42,413 nucleotides of DNA from Leisingera sp. ANG-Vp (lineage in GTDB: Bacteria; Pseudomonadota; Alphaproteobacteria; Rhodobacterales; Rhodobacteraceae): assembly GCF_000813725.1 (NCBI RefSeq), contig NZ_JWLD01000077.1, positions 1 to 42,413 on the forward strand, given 5' to 3'. Below the pieces are notes generated by a model. It did no database searches and was not told the DNA's origin. It saw only the letters and a program-made list of their open reading frames with translations. Of the stretch, positions 25,892 to 33,980 are shown one piece after another; positions within the stretch are counted from its first letter, which is position 1, and every line of letters starts with the position of its first letter. The translations under genes were made by a program, and so were the position numbers.

Positions 25892-26428
25892 CTAGGAAAG
25901 CCCGGCAACCGCAGCGTCGAACAAAGCGGTATCCTCCATCGCGCGCGCAAGAATCATCGCGCCCTCCAGCGCGGCCATCATATGCGCCGCCGCCTGATCT
26001 GCCGCCGCATCCTGCAACCCCTTGCGCCGGTAGACCTGCCCCAGCCAGTCCAGATTGCGGGCAAAAAACGCCCGCGTCGCTCCGGCTACGGGCGGCGGCA
26101 GATCGGCAATTTCGGCGCCGAACACACCGCACAAGCACATCAGCCCGTCCTGTTTCAGCGCAGCACCGTAAGCCGCAACGTAGCGCGCCAGAAGCTCTGC
26201 CGGAGGTGACGCTTGCGGGTCTCCCAACGCTTTGAAAAAATTATCTGAATACCGTTCTGCCAAGGCCTCCCCCAAGGCCTCCTTGGTAGGAAAATGGTAA
26301 TGGACAGACGCCGATTTGATGCCGATTTCCGCTGCAATCTCGCGAAAACTGAAAGCGTTGTAGCCACCGGTGCGGGCCGCCCGTTCCGCGATATCCAGAA
26401 TGCGTTCCGCGGTGTCCGGTTTTGCCAT
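25892..26428 (-). CDS. TetR-family transcriptional regulator
   Basis: A 178-aa regulator with a TetR HTH at the N-terminus (RILDIAERAARTGGYNAFSFREIAAEIGIKSASVHYHFPTKEALG in pieces) and a short ligand domain typical of the AcuR/YxaF-like group (LMCLCGVFGAEIADLPPPV). The ATG at 26428 has GGAG 6 bases upstream; earlier in-frame ATGs at 26434 and 26446 are less well placed. It is divergent from an SDR dehydrogenase, and matching inverted repeats flank the shared promoter. Induction by an electrophile or aldehyde that the SDR metabolises is a guess. Confidence 0.92.
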   Translation of the reverse strand: MAKPDTAERILDIAERAARTGGYNAFSFREIAAEIGIKSASVHYHFPTKEALGEALAERYSDNFFKALGDPQASPPAELLARYVAAYGAALKQDGLMCLCGVFGAEIADLPPPVAGATRAFFARNLDWLGQVYRRKGLQDAAADQAAAHMMAALEGAMILARAMEDTALFDAAVAGLS

Positions 26429-26452
26429 TCTCATCTCTCCGCCCATCTACCT

Positions 26453-26516
26453 ACCTACAGATAGGTCTTGACGGAGCGCCGCACAATCCACATCTATCTA
26501 CCTATCGATAGATAGG
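26453..26516. promoter_or_regulatory. Paired TetR operators
   Basis: ACCTA-CAG-ATAGGT (26453-26466) and ACCTA-TCG-ATAGATAGG (26500-26516) share the pattern ACCTAnnnATAG. The second contains the perfect palindrome CTATCGATAG and overlaps the AGGAG ribosome-binding site of the SDR gene. One lies near each start codon, as expected if the TetR protein represses both genes. Confidence 0.72.
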
Positions 26517-26525
26517 AGAATCGCA

Positions 26526-27281
26526 ATGACCACAGACACCGCACTGATCATCGGGGGATCGTCTGGCATGGGGCTGGAAACCGCCCGCCAGCTGGTGAAG
26601 GCGGGACAACATGTCACCCTGCTTGGCTCGTCCGCCGCCAAGCTTGAGACCGCAAGAGCAGAGCTCGGCGCCCTTGCCGGGGTGCGCCGGATCGACCTCA
26701 CGGACACTGCAGCCGTTGAAACCCTGGCCGCTGAACTGAAGGACGGCAGCAGCCGCATCAGCAAGCTGGTCAACGCCGCCGGCGTCTTTGCCCCCAAACC
26801 GTTCCTGGAGCATGGGCCTGAGGATTACGACCGCTACATGAGCCTGAACCGCGCCACCTTCTTCCTGACGCAGGCAGTGGCTGCCAATATGGCCCGCAAC
26901 GGCGGCGGCGCCATCGTCAACATCGGCTCCATGTGGGCAAAACAGGCGATCAAGGCGACGCCGAGCTCTGCCTATTCCATGGCCAAGGCAGGCCTGCACG
27001 CCCTCACCCAGCACCTGGCGATGGAACTGGCGGACCATAGCATCCGGGTGAATGCGGTTGCGCCTGCTGTGGTGGTCACCCCGATCTATGGCGCCTTCAT
27101 TGACCCGGAGCAGATCGAGGACGCCCTGACCAGCGGCTTTGATGCCTTCCATCCCGTGGGCCGCGTCGGCCGCCCGGCGGATGTTGCCGCCACCGTGCTG
27201 CATCTGCTGTCTGATCAGGCCGCCTGGGTCACCGGCGCCATCTGGGACGTGGACGGCGGCGTCATGGCCGGGCGCAACTAA
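26526..27281 (+). CDS. Short-chain dehydrogenase/reductase (classical SDR)
   Basis: A 251-aa Rossmann-fold oxidoreductase. The nucleotide-binding motif GGSSGMG is at residues 10-16, NAAG is at 83-86, and the catalytic residues are S135 in NIGSMW, Y150 and K154 in YSMAK. Its C-terminal [34 protein letters not shown] (in pieces) is standard. Coenzyme preference is not clear. AGGAG precedes the ATG by 7 bases. Regulated by the divergent TetR protein, judging from the operators; substrate unknown. Confidence 0.92.
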   Translation: MTTDTALIIGGSSGMGLETARQLVKAGQHVTLLGSSAAKLETARAELGALAGVRRIDLTDTAAVETLAAELKDGSSRISKLVNAAGVFAPKPFLEHGPEDYDRYMSLNRATFFLTQAVAANMARNGGGAIVNIGSMWAKQAIKATPSSAYSMAKAGLHALTQHLAMELADHSIRVNAVAPAVVVTPIYGAFIDPEQIEDALTSGFDAFHPVGRVGRPADVAATVLHLLSDQAAWVTGAIWDVDGGVMAGRN

Positions 27282-27320
27282 GGCTTTGCCCCGCGCCGGG
27301 GCTGGGATAGTCATCTGCCC

Positions 27321-28058
27321 ATGAATTTTGCCCAGCCCCTGATCCCCGCCACCCTGATCCGCCGCTACAAACGTTTCCTCGCCGATTGCCGGCTGCAGGA
27401 CGGGCAGGAGATCACCGCTCATTGCGCCAACCCCGGCAGCATGATGGGGCTGGCCGAGCCCGGCATGAAAGTCTGGCTGGAGCCCAACGACGACCCCAAG
27501 AAAAAGCTGAAATACGGCTGGCGGCTGGTGGAGCATGAGGACGGCCATTTCACCGGCGTCGACACCTCCGTTCCGAACCGCGCCCTGCGGGCCGCATTGG
27601 AAGCAGGCGAAATCCCCGAGCTCGCCGCCTATAAGACCGTGCGCCCGGAAGTGAAATACGGCGAGAAAAGCCGCATCGACTTCCTGCTGCAGCAGGACGG
27701 CCTGCCCGACTGCTATGTCGAGGTGAAAAGCGTGACCCTGTCGCGCGAACCCGGCCTGGCCGAGTTTCCGGACAGCGTTACCGCCCGCGGCACCAAGCAT
27801 CTGGGCGAGCTTGCAAACATGGTGGCGCAGGGCCACCGGGCAATGATGCTCTATCTGGTGCAGCGCACTGACTGTACCCGGTTCCAGCTGGCCGCCGACA
27901 TCGACCCGGCCTATGCCGATGCTTTTGCCAGCGCCCGCGCCGCCGGGGTGGAGCGGCTGGTCTATACGACCAGCATCTCGCCTGAAGGCGTGACCCTGCA
28001 CGGCGCCATTCTGTGCGATCAGGCCTTACGCGGCAGCAATGAACCGGGCACGGGCTGA
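27321..28058 (+). CDS. sfsA: Sugar-fermentation-stimulation protein homologue
   Basis: A 245-aa SfsA protein, first linked to maltose-gene stimulation in E. coli and with a nuclease-like fold. Family blocks: LIRRYKRFLADC, the strictly conserved AHCANPGSMMGL, SRIDFLL, CYVEVKSVTLS, and FPDSVTARGTKHLGEL with its E-VK nuclease-like residues. No good ribosome-binding site is visible, 39 bases after the SDR stop. It may be read through from the SDR gene. Confidence 0.93.
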   Translation: MNFAQPLIPATLIRRYKRFLADCRLQDGQEITAHCANPGSMMGLAEPGMKVWLEPNDDPKKKLKYGWRLVEHEDGHFTGVDTSVPNRALRAALEAGEIPELAAYKTVRPEVKYGEKSRIDFLLQQDGLPDCYVEVKSVTLSREPGLAEFPDSVTARGTKHLGELANMVAQGHRAMMLYLVQRTDCTRFQLAADIDPAYADAFASARAAGVERLVYTTSISPEGVTLHGAILCDQALRGSNEPGTG

Positions 28059-28101
28059 CAAAACCCCCTGCAGGAGCAGTCTCCAGCTTGGGATCAGGAC
28101 C

Positions 28102-28956
28102 TTAACTGAACAGGAAATCATCCCCGGAGATGCTTAGGTCAAGGTCAACGTCAATCTCATTGACCGGCACCACATTGCCGTGATCACCAGGGAGCGAAAA
28201 TCCAATGCCAACAGGCAGCGGGTCAGGATCTTCTCCGTTCATATTGTGGCTGCCGTAAGCAAAAAACTCCGTGGTCTCCATACCGCCCTTTAAAACAATG
28301 CCTTCAAGATCCGCATCTGGCTCCAGGTTCGGGTCAAAGGCAATCAGGTCTTCCAGAAGATCCTCGATATACTCATCAGGATCATCACCCAATTCACCCG
28401 GAACATTCACTTTGACGGTGTAAAAGCCGTCGCCGCTGGTATCGCCTTCAGACTGATTGAAAACAAAAGTAATATTGGAGATGTCCTGCCCCCATTCCGG
28501 AAAGTCATCACCATCAGGGTCTTCATCAGGGCAAAACTCTCCGGTTCCGGCAAGTTTCAGGCTGTCTTCGCGGTACTCCCCGACGCTGGTTGCACGGATA
28601 CCGATTTCCGCATCTGCCAATTCTTCCAGAGAGGAAATGCCCAGCTCAGCCAAGGAATAGGTCAGTGTGCCTTCGGTGGTGTCATCGTCGTTGCCGCCGG
28701 CAGTTCCGATCTTCTCTGCGACATCGAACCCGTCCAGCGCGTCGCCATCACTGTCCCGGCCTTTCATGTTGTTGCCCCGACCGAGCTTAGAAATCCCGCC
28801 CCCGTCATTGCCGATATCGACATAGAACCCATTGAGGTCCGCAATACCGCTGACGAGTTTGTATTCAAATTCGACGTCGCCCGATCCATTCAAAACTGCG
28901 GTAATCTCCACCGTCACGTCGCCGGAGCTCAATATCCACTTTACTGAATCAGCCAT
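28102..28956 (-). CDS. Acidic Asp/Gly-rich protein, possible type I secretion substrate
   Basis: I do not recognise a family. The 284-aa product is very acidic with almost no basic runs. It lacks a Sec signal (MADSVKWILSSGDVTVEIT). It contains EF-hand or thrombospondin-like Asp loops (GRDSDGDALDGFD, DEDPDGDD) without canonical RTX nonapeptides, a lone cysteine in EFCPDEDPDG, and a C-terminus EIDVDLDLSISGDDFLFS. That end, acidic then short and hydrophobic, resembles type I secretion signals, and an orphan PrtD/HlyD operon lies 8 kb away; the link is inference. ATG at 28956 has GGGGTGG upstream; a frame to 29130 has none. Codon usage looks more AT-rich than its neighbours. Confidence 0.78.
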   Translation of the reverse strand: MADSVKWILSSGDVTVEITAVLNGSGDVEFEYKLVSGIADLNGFYVDIGNDGGGISKLGRGNNMKGRDSDGDALDGFDVAEKIGTAGGNDDDTTEGTLTYSLAELGISSLEELADAEIGIRATSVGEYREDSLKLAGTGEFCPDEDPDGDDFPEWGQDISNITFVFNQSEGDTSGDGFYTVKVNVPGELGDDPDEYIEDLLEDLIAFDPNLEPDADLEGIVLKGGMETTEFFAYGSHNMNGEDPDPLPVGIGFSLPGDHGNVVPVNEIDVDLDLSISGDDFLFS

Positions 28957-29274
28957 ATGCACCACCCCAAAAACTGACAAATAACCAGGCGCGGCAGCGC
29001 CCGGGCAGAGTTTGGCCAAGCAAAACTGCTCTTCAAATATTTTTTCTGTAATTACCCCTTTTGCACCATGCGGCCGTTTCAGGAATTGCCAATAAGTAAT
29101 ACCTTGGTGGCAATCGCTACGCGCCATCAACCTTTAGATGTCTTTCGATTCGCAGCGCTTCCGAACACTTTTCATCCCGGCTTGGATTTGAGGATACGTG
29201 CCCGTCTCAGAAGATGCCCCCTTACTCTGGCCCTTTCGGCCAAGACCCCTTAAATAGCTACGGGACAACACGCG
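28957..29274. other. 318-base AT-richer divergent intergenic region
   Basis: It separates the acidic protein gene (minus) from map (plus) and must hold both promoters. It contains runs such as TCTTCAAATATTTTTTCTG (29030-29048) that stand out from the GC-rich surroundings. I see no gene, terminator or clear operator. GGCCCTTTCGGCC (29229-29241) is a small inverted repeat upstream of map. Confidence 0.5.
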
Positions 29275-30099
29275 ATGGAGCTTCGCCTGATGAGATCGAA
29301 AGACGGCCGCACAACCAAGGACGGCATCCGCATTCATGAAGCCGGCGATTACGCCGGCATGCACAAGGCGGGTGCGCTTGCCGCGCGCATTCTGGACGAC
29401 ATTGCCGCGCATGTGTTTCCGGGCCAGAGCACCGGCGAAATCGACCGTATCATCACGCAGATGGTCGAGGACTCGGGCGCCAAGTCTGCGACCATCGGCT
29501 ACAAGGGCTATCAGCACGCCAGCTGCATTTCGGTGAACCATGTGGTCTGCCACGGCATCCCCGGCGACAAGAAGCTGAAGGACGGCGATATCCTCAACAT
29601 CGACGTCACCGTGATTGTCGACGGCTGGTTCGGCGATACCAGCCGTATGTTCGTGGCGGGCAAGCTGCCGCGCAAGGCGGAGCGCCTCATTCAGGTCACC
29701 CACGATTCGCTGATGAAGGGGATCGAGGCGGTGAAGCCCGGCAACACTTTCGGCGACATCGGCCACGCGATCCAGTCTTATGCCGAGAGCCAGCGGATGA
29801 GCGTTGTGCGGGATTTCTGCGGCCATGGGCTGGGCACCGTGTTCCACGCGCCGCCCAACGTGCTGCACTACGGCCGTCCCGGCACCGGCCCGGTGCTGGA
29901 AGAGGGCATGTTCTTTACCATTGAGCCGATGATCAACCTGGGCCGCCCGGAGACCAAGATCCTGGCTGACGAATGGACCGCCGTCACCCGCGACAAGTCG
30001 CTGTCGGCGCAGTTCGAGCATTCGATCGGGGTAACCGCAGACGGGGCCGAGATTTTCACCCTGTCGCCGGCGGGCAAGTTCCATCCGACCTACGGATAA
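29275..30099 (+). CDS. map: Type I methionine aminopeptidase
   Basis: Removes the initiator methionine from nascent proteins. The 274-aa pita-bread-fold protein carries the metal ligands of the family in NIDVTVIVDGWFGDTSRMF (two Asp), the catalytic His in CGHGLGTVFH, the Glu in TIEPMINLG, and the final Glu in SAQFEHSIGV. ISVNHVVCHGIPG is the type I signature. Start at 29275 is upstream of an in-frame ATG at 29290; a GGGA lies 8 bases before it. Slightly long N-terminus (about 20 residues) relative to E. coli. Confidence 0.96.
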   Translation: MELRLMRSKDGRTTKDGIRIHEAGDYAGMHKAGALAARILDDIAAHVFPGQSTGEIDRIITQMVEDSGAKSATIGYKGYQHASCISVNHVVCHGIPGDKKLKDGDILNIDVTVIVDGWFGDTSRMFVAGKLPRKAERLIQVTHDSLMKGIEAVKPGNTFGDIGHAIQSYAESQRMSVVRDFCGHGLGTVFHAPPNVLHYGRPGTGPVLEEGMFFTIEPMINLGRPETKILADEWTAVTRDKSLSAQFEHSIGVTADGAEIFTLSPAGKFHPTYG

Positions 30100-30114
30100 G
30101 CAGGCAGGACGGAA

Positions 30115-30163
30115 GCGGGGGCCGGCCCCCGCACCCCCGGGATATTTCTGACCAGAAAGAAGC
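30115..30163 (+). repeat. Intergenic hairpin-plus-tail repeat, copy 2 (possible map terminator)
   Basis: An 18-bp perfect palindrome made of GCGGGGGCC and its inverse GGCCCCCGC (30115-30132) precedes CACCCCCGGGATATTT and GACCAGAAAGAAGCA (to about 30163). The tail matches the copy at the window's left edge. It lies 16 bases after the map stop. Confidence 0.65.
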
Positions 30164-30181
30164 AGCAGAGAGCCTGGGCTT

Positions 30182-30364
30182 CTAGCTGTCCCGCTCCTCT
30201 GCCTCCTGCAGCCGCCACAGGGCCAGCAGCATGGTGCCATCCGCCCATGGGGTCACCGCATCCTGAATGAACAGCGGCGCCCGCACCGGTTTCGGCTTGG
30301 GCCGGGTCCGGGCTTCAGTGTCCTGTGCGGGCTGCAGGAACGGGGTGCGCAATGTCTGCTCCAT
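30182..30364 (-). CDS. Small hypothetical protein (60 aa)
   Basis: I do not recognise a characterised family. The product has a proline/basic segment (ARTRPKPKPVRAP), then FIQDAVTPWADGTMLLALWRLQEAEERDS with regular helical amphipathicity. It begins 24 bases after the HAD-phosphatase stop on the same strand, consistent with an operon. The ribosome-binding site is weak. The regular composition of the C-terminal half suggests a real conserved small protein, but I cannot exclude a chance ORF. Confidence 0.5.
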   Translation of the reverse strand: MEQTLRTPFLQPAQDTEARTRPKPKPVRAPLFIQDAVTPWADGTMLLALWRLQEAEERDS

Positions 30365-30388
30365 GCCTGGAACAGTAGCACAGCCGCC

Positions 30389-31051
30389 TCAGATCGACAA
30401 AAGCGCGGGCACCTCTGCCATATCGCTGAACACTTCCGCCCCCAGCGCCGCCAGCCTTTGCCCCTGCCCTTGCGGCGCGAAGCCCAGGCAGCGCATGCCG
30501 GCCCGCACCGCCGCAGTCACGCCGCTGCCGCTGTCTTCGATGACCAAACAGTCACGCGCCTGCACGCCGAAATGGCTAGCGGCGGCCAGAAACAGACCCG
30601 GCTCGGGCTTCGCCACGCCCAAGGAATGGGCCGAGAACATTGCCTGAGGGTGGAACCGCTCCCACAACCCGTTCTGGCCCAGGGTGATGCGCATCTTGTC
30701 CTCGCTGCCGTTGGAAGCAACGCAGACCGGGATCCCCTTGGCATCGAGCCGGGCCAGAAGCGCAGGAATGCCCGGTGTCAGCGGCACGCCTTGCTTCAGC
30801 CGGGCATAGGTTTCGGCATAGACCTCGGCGATCCAATCCTCCGGCAGATCCGCCCCCAGGCTGCGGGCCTTCTCCATCACACCTGCCATGGTGCCGCCGA
30901 CGAAACGGGTCATCGACTGTTCCAGGGTCAGTTCCAGCCCGTGGCGTGCCAGATTATCGATCAGCGCCTGGTTTGAAGCAGGCTCGCTGTCCACCAGCAC
31001 ACCGTCGCAATCAAAGATCACCAGTTTCGGGGTGGGGAATGTCTTGGGCAT
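30389..31051 (-). CDS. HAD-superfamily phosphatase (phosphoglycolate phosphatase/beta-PGM-like)
   Basis: A 220-aa subfamily IA HAD hydrolase. Motif I is FDCDGVLVDSE with nucleophile D14 and D16; motif II has VASNGSEDK; motif III has VAKPEPGLF; motif IV is LVIEDSGSGVTAAVRAGM. Cap domain type C1. The exact phosphate ester is not readable; Gph-like, YieH-like and mutase roles are all possible. The small 60-aa ORF follows closely. No RNA gene is present between this gene and rsmD (31052-31176). Confidence 0.9.
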   Translation of the reverse strand: MPKTFPTPKLVIFDCDGVLVDSEPASNQALIDNLARHGLELTLEQSMTRFVGGTMAGVMEKARSLGADLPEDWIAEVYAETYARLKQGVPLTPGIPALLARLDAKGIPVCVASNGSEDKMRITLGQNGLWERFHPQAMFSAHSLGVAKPEPGLFLAAASHFGVQARDCLVIEDSGSGVTAAVRAGMRCLGFAPQGQGQRLAALGAEVFSDMAEVPALLSI

Positions 31052-31176
31052 GCAAACTCACCTCATCGCACTATTGGCTTTGCCCGCGCGATGCGCAGGC
31101 TCAAATCCTGTTACGTAGTAGAGTAGCCTGCCTGCCGCGGCAAACCAGCGCTGAGCAATCCCCTGCCCGGCCTGTT

Positions 31177-31737
31177 TCAGCCTGAAACATCCCGCCACAT
31201 CAGGGAGATATGGGTATCACCATACTTGCGGCTGTCCTGCAGCTCAAACCCTTCGGGCGCGGCCATCGGCGCGCTTTCTTCCCAGACCAGCAAAGCGTCC
31301 TCTGCCACCCAGCCGCCCTTGACGGCCGCCGCGAGCGCCTTTTCGCCAAGCCCCTTGCCATAGGGGGGATCAAGGAAAATCAGGTCAAACGGCGCATCCG
31401 GGTTCTGCCCCAGTTTCAGCGCGTCGCGGCGTGCAAGAGTGCAGCGGTCCTCTGCCCGGCAAATCCCGATATTTTTCCTGATCAGCCCGCCGGAAACACG
31501 GCCGTCGTCGACAAACAGCACCTCTGCCGCACCGCGCGACAGAGCCTCCAGCCCCAAAGCACCGGTGCCTGCAAACAGGTCCAGCACCCTGGCTCCGGGG
31601 ATGGCGCCGGTGTGCATCAGAACATTGAACAGGCTTTCACGCACCCGGTCGGTGGTGGGACGCAGATGGGCGCTTGCATCCCCCTTGCCCACCGCGGCCA
31701 GAGCCCGGCCGCGGAAATCTCCTGCGATGATCCTCAC
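31177..31737 (-). CDS. rsmD: 16S rRNA (guanine(966)-N2)-methyltransferase
   Basis: Methylates G966 of 16S rRNA with SAM during 30S assembly. The 186-aa protein starts MRIIAGDFRGRAL and has LRPTTDRVRESLFNVL, the SAM site VLDLFAGTGALGLEALSRGA, and the N6/N2-methyltransferase catalytic motif DPPYGKG (FLDPPY). The start is GTG, overlapping the ferredoxin-reductase stop by GTGA. Co-transcription of this rRNA methylase with an oxidoreductase is probably incidental. Confidence 0.94.
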   Translation of the reverse strand: MRIIAGDFRGRALAAVGKGDASAHLRPTTDRVRESLFNVLMHTGAIPGARVLDLFAGTGALGLEALSRGAAEVLFVDDGRVSGGLIRKNIGICRAEDRCTLARRDALKLGQNPDAPFDLIFLDPPYGKGLGEKALAAAVKGGWVAEDALLVWEESAPMAAPEGFELQDSRKYGDTHISLMWRDVSG

Positions 31738-32945
31738 GCTTTCAGAAGCGGCTTCAGATCGGCGGCAGAGTCGGCAACCACGCCCTTGTCGGCGGTCTTG
31801 CCCATATCGATCAGCCGCTTGGCCACCATATAGGCGCGCGGGTCGTTCATCGCGTCGACCGCCACCAGCTGATCGCCAGCATAATACCAGAACGACACCT
31901 GCTGCCCCTCGCCCTGGCGGGTGACCACATTGTCATAACCGGTGTTCAGGCCCGCGATCTGCAGCTTGACGTCATACTGATCGGACCAGAACCAGGGCTG
32001 CGCCACATAATCCTTGTCCGCGCCCAGCATGTTCTGAGCAACAACTTCAGCCTGATCAATGGCATTCGGCACGCTTTCCAGACGGATCCGGCTGCCCTTG
32101 AACGGGAAGGAGGCGCAGTCGCCCGCCGACCAGACCGACGCGTCCGAAGTGCGCCCCTTGGCGTCCACCTTGATGCCGTTGTCCAGCTCCAGACCCGCCA
32201 TTTCGGCCAGCTGCGAAGACGGGGTGATGCCAACGCCAACCACGACGAAGTCCACGTCGAGCGTTTCGCCGCCGCTCAGCACCGCCCGGGTGACCTTGCC
32301 GTCTTCGCCTTCCAGCCGCTCCAGCCCGACACCTTCGCGGATGCTGACACCGTGCGAGGAGTGCAGGCTGCGGAAGTAGTCCGAGGTCTCGGGTGCCGCA
32401 ACACGCTGCAAAATGCGATCCGCCATCTCAACCAGAGTGACCTGCACGCCGCGCTTGGCACAGACCGCTGCGGCCTCCAGCCCGATGTAGCCGCCGCCGA
32501 CGATCAGCGCGCGCTTGCCTTCGGTGACATTCGGCGCCATTGCGTCGACGTCGGTCAGGCCGCGCACCACATAGACACCCTCCAGATCGCCCCCGATCGC
32601 GGCCGGCAGGCGGCGCGGGTCGGACCCGGTGGTCAGCGCCAGCTGGTCATAGGAGATCACCTCTTCGCCCAGCGAAACGGTCTTGGCCGCCGGATCAATT
32701 GCAGTGACCCGCTGGCCCAGCTTCACGGTGATGCTGTTGTCCTCATAGAAGCTCGCAGGCCGCAGGAACAGACGCTCCAGCTCCATCTCGCCCAGCAGAT
32801 AGGCTTTGGACAGCGGCGGCCGCTGATAGGGCAGCGCCTCCTCTGCGCCGATCAGGGTAATCTCCCCGTCAAACCCGTCCTTGCGCAGTTTTGCCACCAG
32901 CGAGGACCCCGCCTGGCCTGCTCCAATCACAACGATGTGGGACAT
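31734..32945 (-). CDS. FAD/NADH-dependent ferredoxin (rubredoxin) reductase
   Basis: A 403-aa two-dinucleotide flavoprotein of the putidaredoxin/rhodocoxin-reductase group. The FAD motif VVIGAGQAGSSLVAKLR is at the start, then YQRPPLSKAYLLGE is family-specific. The NAD(P)H motif is ALIVGGGYIGLEAAA, and the second FAD block is VWSAGDCASF. The C-terminal domain WFWSDQYDVKLQIAGL is diagnostic. Its electron acceptor, a [2Fe-2S] ferredoxin with a P450 or Rieske oxygenase, is not in the window. It diverges from the peroxiredoxin gene across 95 bases. Confidence 0.92.
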   Translation of the reverse strand: MSHIVVIGAGQAGSSLVAKLRKDGFDGEITLIGAEEALPYQRPPLSKAYLLGEMELERLFLRPASFYEDNSITVKLGQRVTAIDPAAKTVSLGEEVISYDQLALTTGSDPRRLPAAIGGDLEGVYVVRGLTDVDAMAPNVTEGKRALIVGGGYIGLEAAAVCAKRGVQVTLVEMADRILQRVAAPETSDYFRSLHSSHGVSIREGVGLERLEGEDGKVTRAVLSGGETLDVDFVVVGVGITPSSQLAEMAGLELDNGIKVDAKGRTSDASVWSAGDCASFPFKGSRIRLESVPNAIDQAEVVAQNMLGADKDYVAQPWFWSDQYDVKLQIAGLNTGYDNVVTRQGEGQQVSFWYYAGDQLVAVDAMNDPRAYMVAKRLIDMGKTADKGVVADSAADLKPLLKA

Positions 32946-33040
32946 CTACGCTTGCCTCCCGCAATAGTTCCAGTCACGCTTCGAACGGACCCTATATAAT
33001 CAGGGCCCCAAAACGCAATCATGAGAAAGAGGAACGTGCG

Positions 33041-33529
33041 ATGATTTCTGTTGGAGACCAACTGCCGGACGCGACACTGACACTGATTGGAGACAACGGC
33101 CCCGAACAGGTGCAGCTGTCGGACAAGCTGAAAGGGCGGAAGGTGGTGATTTTTGCAGTTCCCGGCGCTTTCACCAAAACCTGCCACTCGGCTCATGTGC
33201 CCAGTTTCATCCGCACCAAGGACCAGTTTGCTGCCAAAGGCGTCGATGAGATCATCTGCCTGGCCGGCAACGACCCTTTCGTGATGTCGATCTGGGGGGA
33301 CAACACCGGCGCGACCGAGGCCGGCATCACCATGCTGTCGGACGCTGATTGCGGCTTTACCGATGCCATCGGCATGCGTTTTGACGCTCCCGAGGTGGGC
33401 CTGATCGCCCGGTCGCTGCGCTATGCAATGCTGGTCGACGACGGGGCCGTGAAAGTCCTTCAGAAAGAGGAAAACCCCGGCCAGTGCGAACTGTCCGCCG
33501 GCGAAGGCCTGCTTGAAGCGATGGGCTGA
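33041..33529 (+). CDS. Type II (Prx5-like) peroxiredoxin
   Basis: A 162-aa thiol peroxidase. The peroxidatic Cys is C48 in PGAFTKTCHSAHVP. A second cysteine, C73 in EIICLAGNDPFVM, is 25 residues later, exactly the spacing of the atypical two-cysteine PrxII enzymes of plants, so an intramolecular disulfide is expected. Another Cys is in the C-terminal ENPGQCELSAG. Reductant is probably glutaredoxin or thioredoxin. ATG at 33041 follows AGAGG by 8 bases; an upstream frame to 32891 is not supported. Confidence 0.93.
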   Translation: MISVGDQLPDATLTLIGDNGPEQVQLSDKLKGRKVVIFAVPGAFTKTCHSAHVPSFIRTKDQFAAKGVDEIICLAGNDPFVMSIWGDNTGATEAGITMLSDADCGFTDAIGMRFDAPEVGLIARSLRYAMLVDDGAVKVLQKEENPGQCELSAGEGLLEAMG

Positions 33530-33540
33530 GATGCACCTGC

Positions 33541-33569
33541 CCGCGGCTGCCTTTTTCAGGCGGCCGCGG
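33541..33569 (+). terminator. Hairpin downstream of the peroxiredoxin gene
   Basis: CCGCGGCTGCCT (33541-33552) pairs with AGGCGGCCGCGG (33558-33569, one U.G wobble) around TTTTC. It starts 11 bases after the stop codon. No immediate U-tract follows (the next T-rich bases begin at about 33580), so it is a probable but imperfect terminator. Confidence 0.55.
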
Positions 33570-33618
33570 CTGCAACCCCTTAATAATTTGTAAAAAATAA
33601 CGTCAGCAGTCTTGTCCG

Positions 33619-33640
33619 AATGTTTCGCGCGCGAAACATT
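33619..33640. promoter_or_regulatory. 22-bp perfect palindrome (parS-like arms)
   Basis: Arms AATGTTTCGCG and CGCGAAACATT form an uninterrupted 22-bp palindrome in an AT-richer gap. The outer TGTTTC/GAAACA halves equal those of the chromosomal parS consensus (TGTTTC-ACGT-GAAACA), but the centre is six bases, GCGCGC, instead of four. It could be a protein-binding site; the identity is open. Confidence 0.6.
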
Positions 33641-33722
33641 GCGGCAGGAAACTTGACCTATTTCGGACCTCCATACACGCTGCCTGGCTGCATACCAGCC
33701 TGATCAGGCCAAGGTTGCCGCC

Positions 33723-33980
33723 ATGCCCTTCAGTATACTCAGGCTTTCCAACGGAAACCTCTCGCTTGAATTTGAAACATCGGATTTGCCATGTGTCAGA
33801 GAAGTTGTCGAAGCCAACTACGGGAAACCGAAGATCACCGTTTTTGCTATTTGCTCCACTGTTGATTTTGCCGGGTGTCAGTTCACCTATCAGATCGAGT
33901 GGGACGACCCTTGCCTGATCTCGAATTCGGACAAGGGAAATCAGGTTTTTGACACAGCTTTTCAACTTGCTGCAGGCTAG
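33723..33980 (+). CDS. Small orphan protein (85 aa)
   Basis: I do not recognise the family. It begins MPFSILRLSNGNLSLEFETSD and has three internal cysteines in the pattern PCVREV, FAICSTVDFAGC, plus DDPC; the second half includes YQIEWDD. It shows no signal peptide or membrane helix. AAGG lies 8 bases before the ATG. Composition is AT-richer than neighbours, and the gene sits in a small isolated patch (33.53-34.01 kb), compatible with acquired DNA. The antisense frame (33603-33986) is a poorer candidate. Confidence 0.55.
   Translation: MPFSILRLSNGNLSLEFETSDLPCVREVVEANYGKPKITVFAICSTVDFAGCQFTYQIEWDDPCLISNSDKGNQVFDTAFQLAAG

Noticed and set aside
26502-28001. Minus-strand frame of 499 codons over the SDR and sfsA genes
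   Set aside because: Opposes two clear coding regions; its composition is typical of shadow frames.
28102-28956. RTX toxin annotation for the acidic protein
   Set aside because: No GGxGxDxxx nonapeptide repeats are present; only isolated Asp-rich loops.
28957-29274. Possible integration site or phage remnant in the AT-richer gap before map
   Set aside because: No integrase, tRNA, or attachment-like repeat seen; only AT-rich promoter-like sequence.
31094-31111. T-arm-like sequence GCAGGCTCAAATCCTGT downstream of the HAD gene
   Set aside because: The stem pairs but no matching acceptor arm, anticodon arm or D-arm is found at the correct distance on either strand, so it is not a tRNA.
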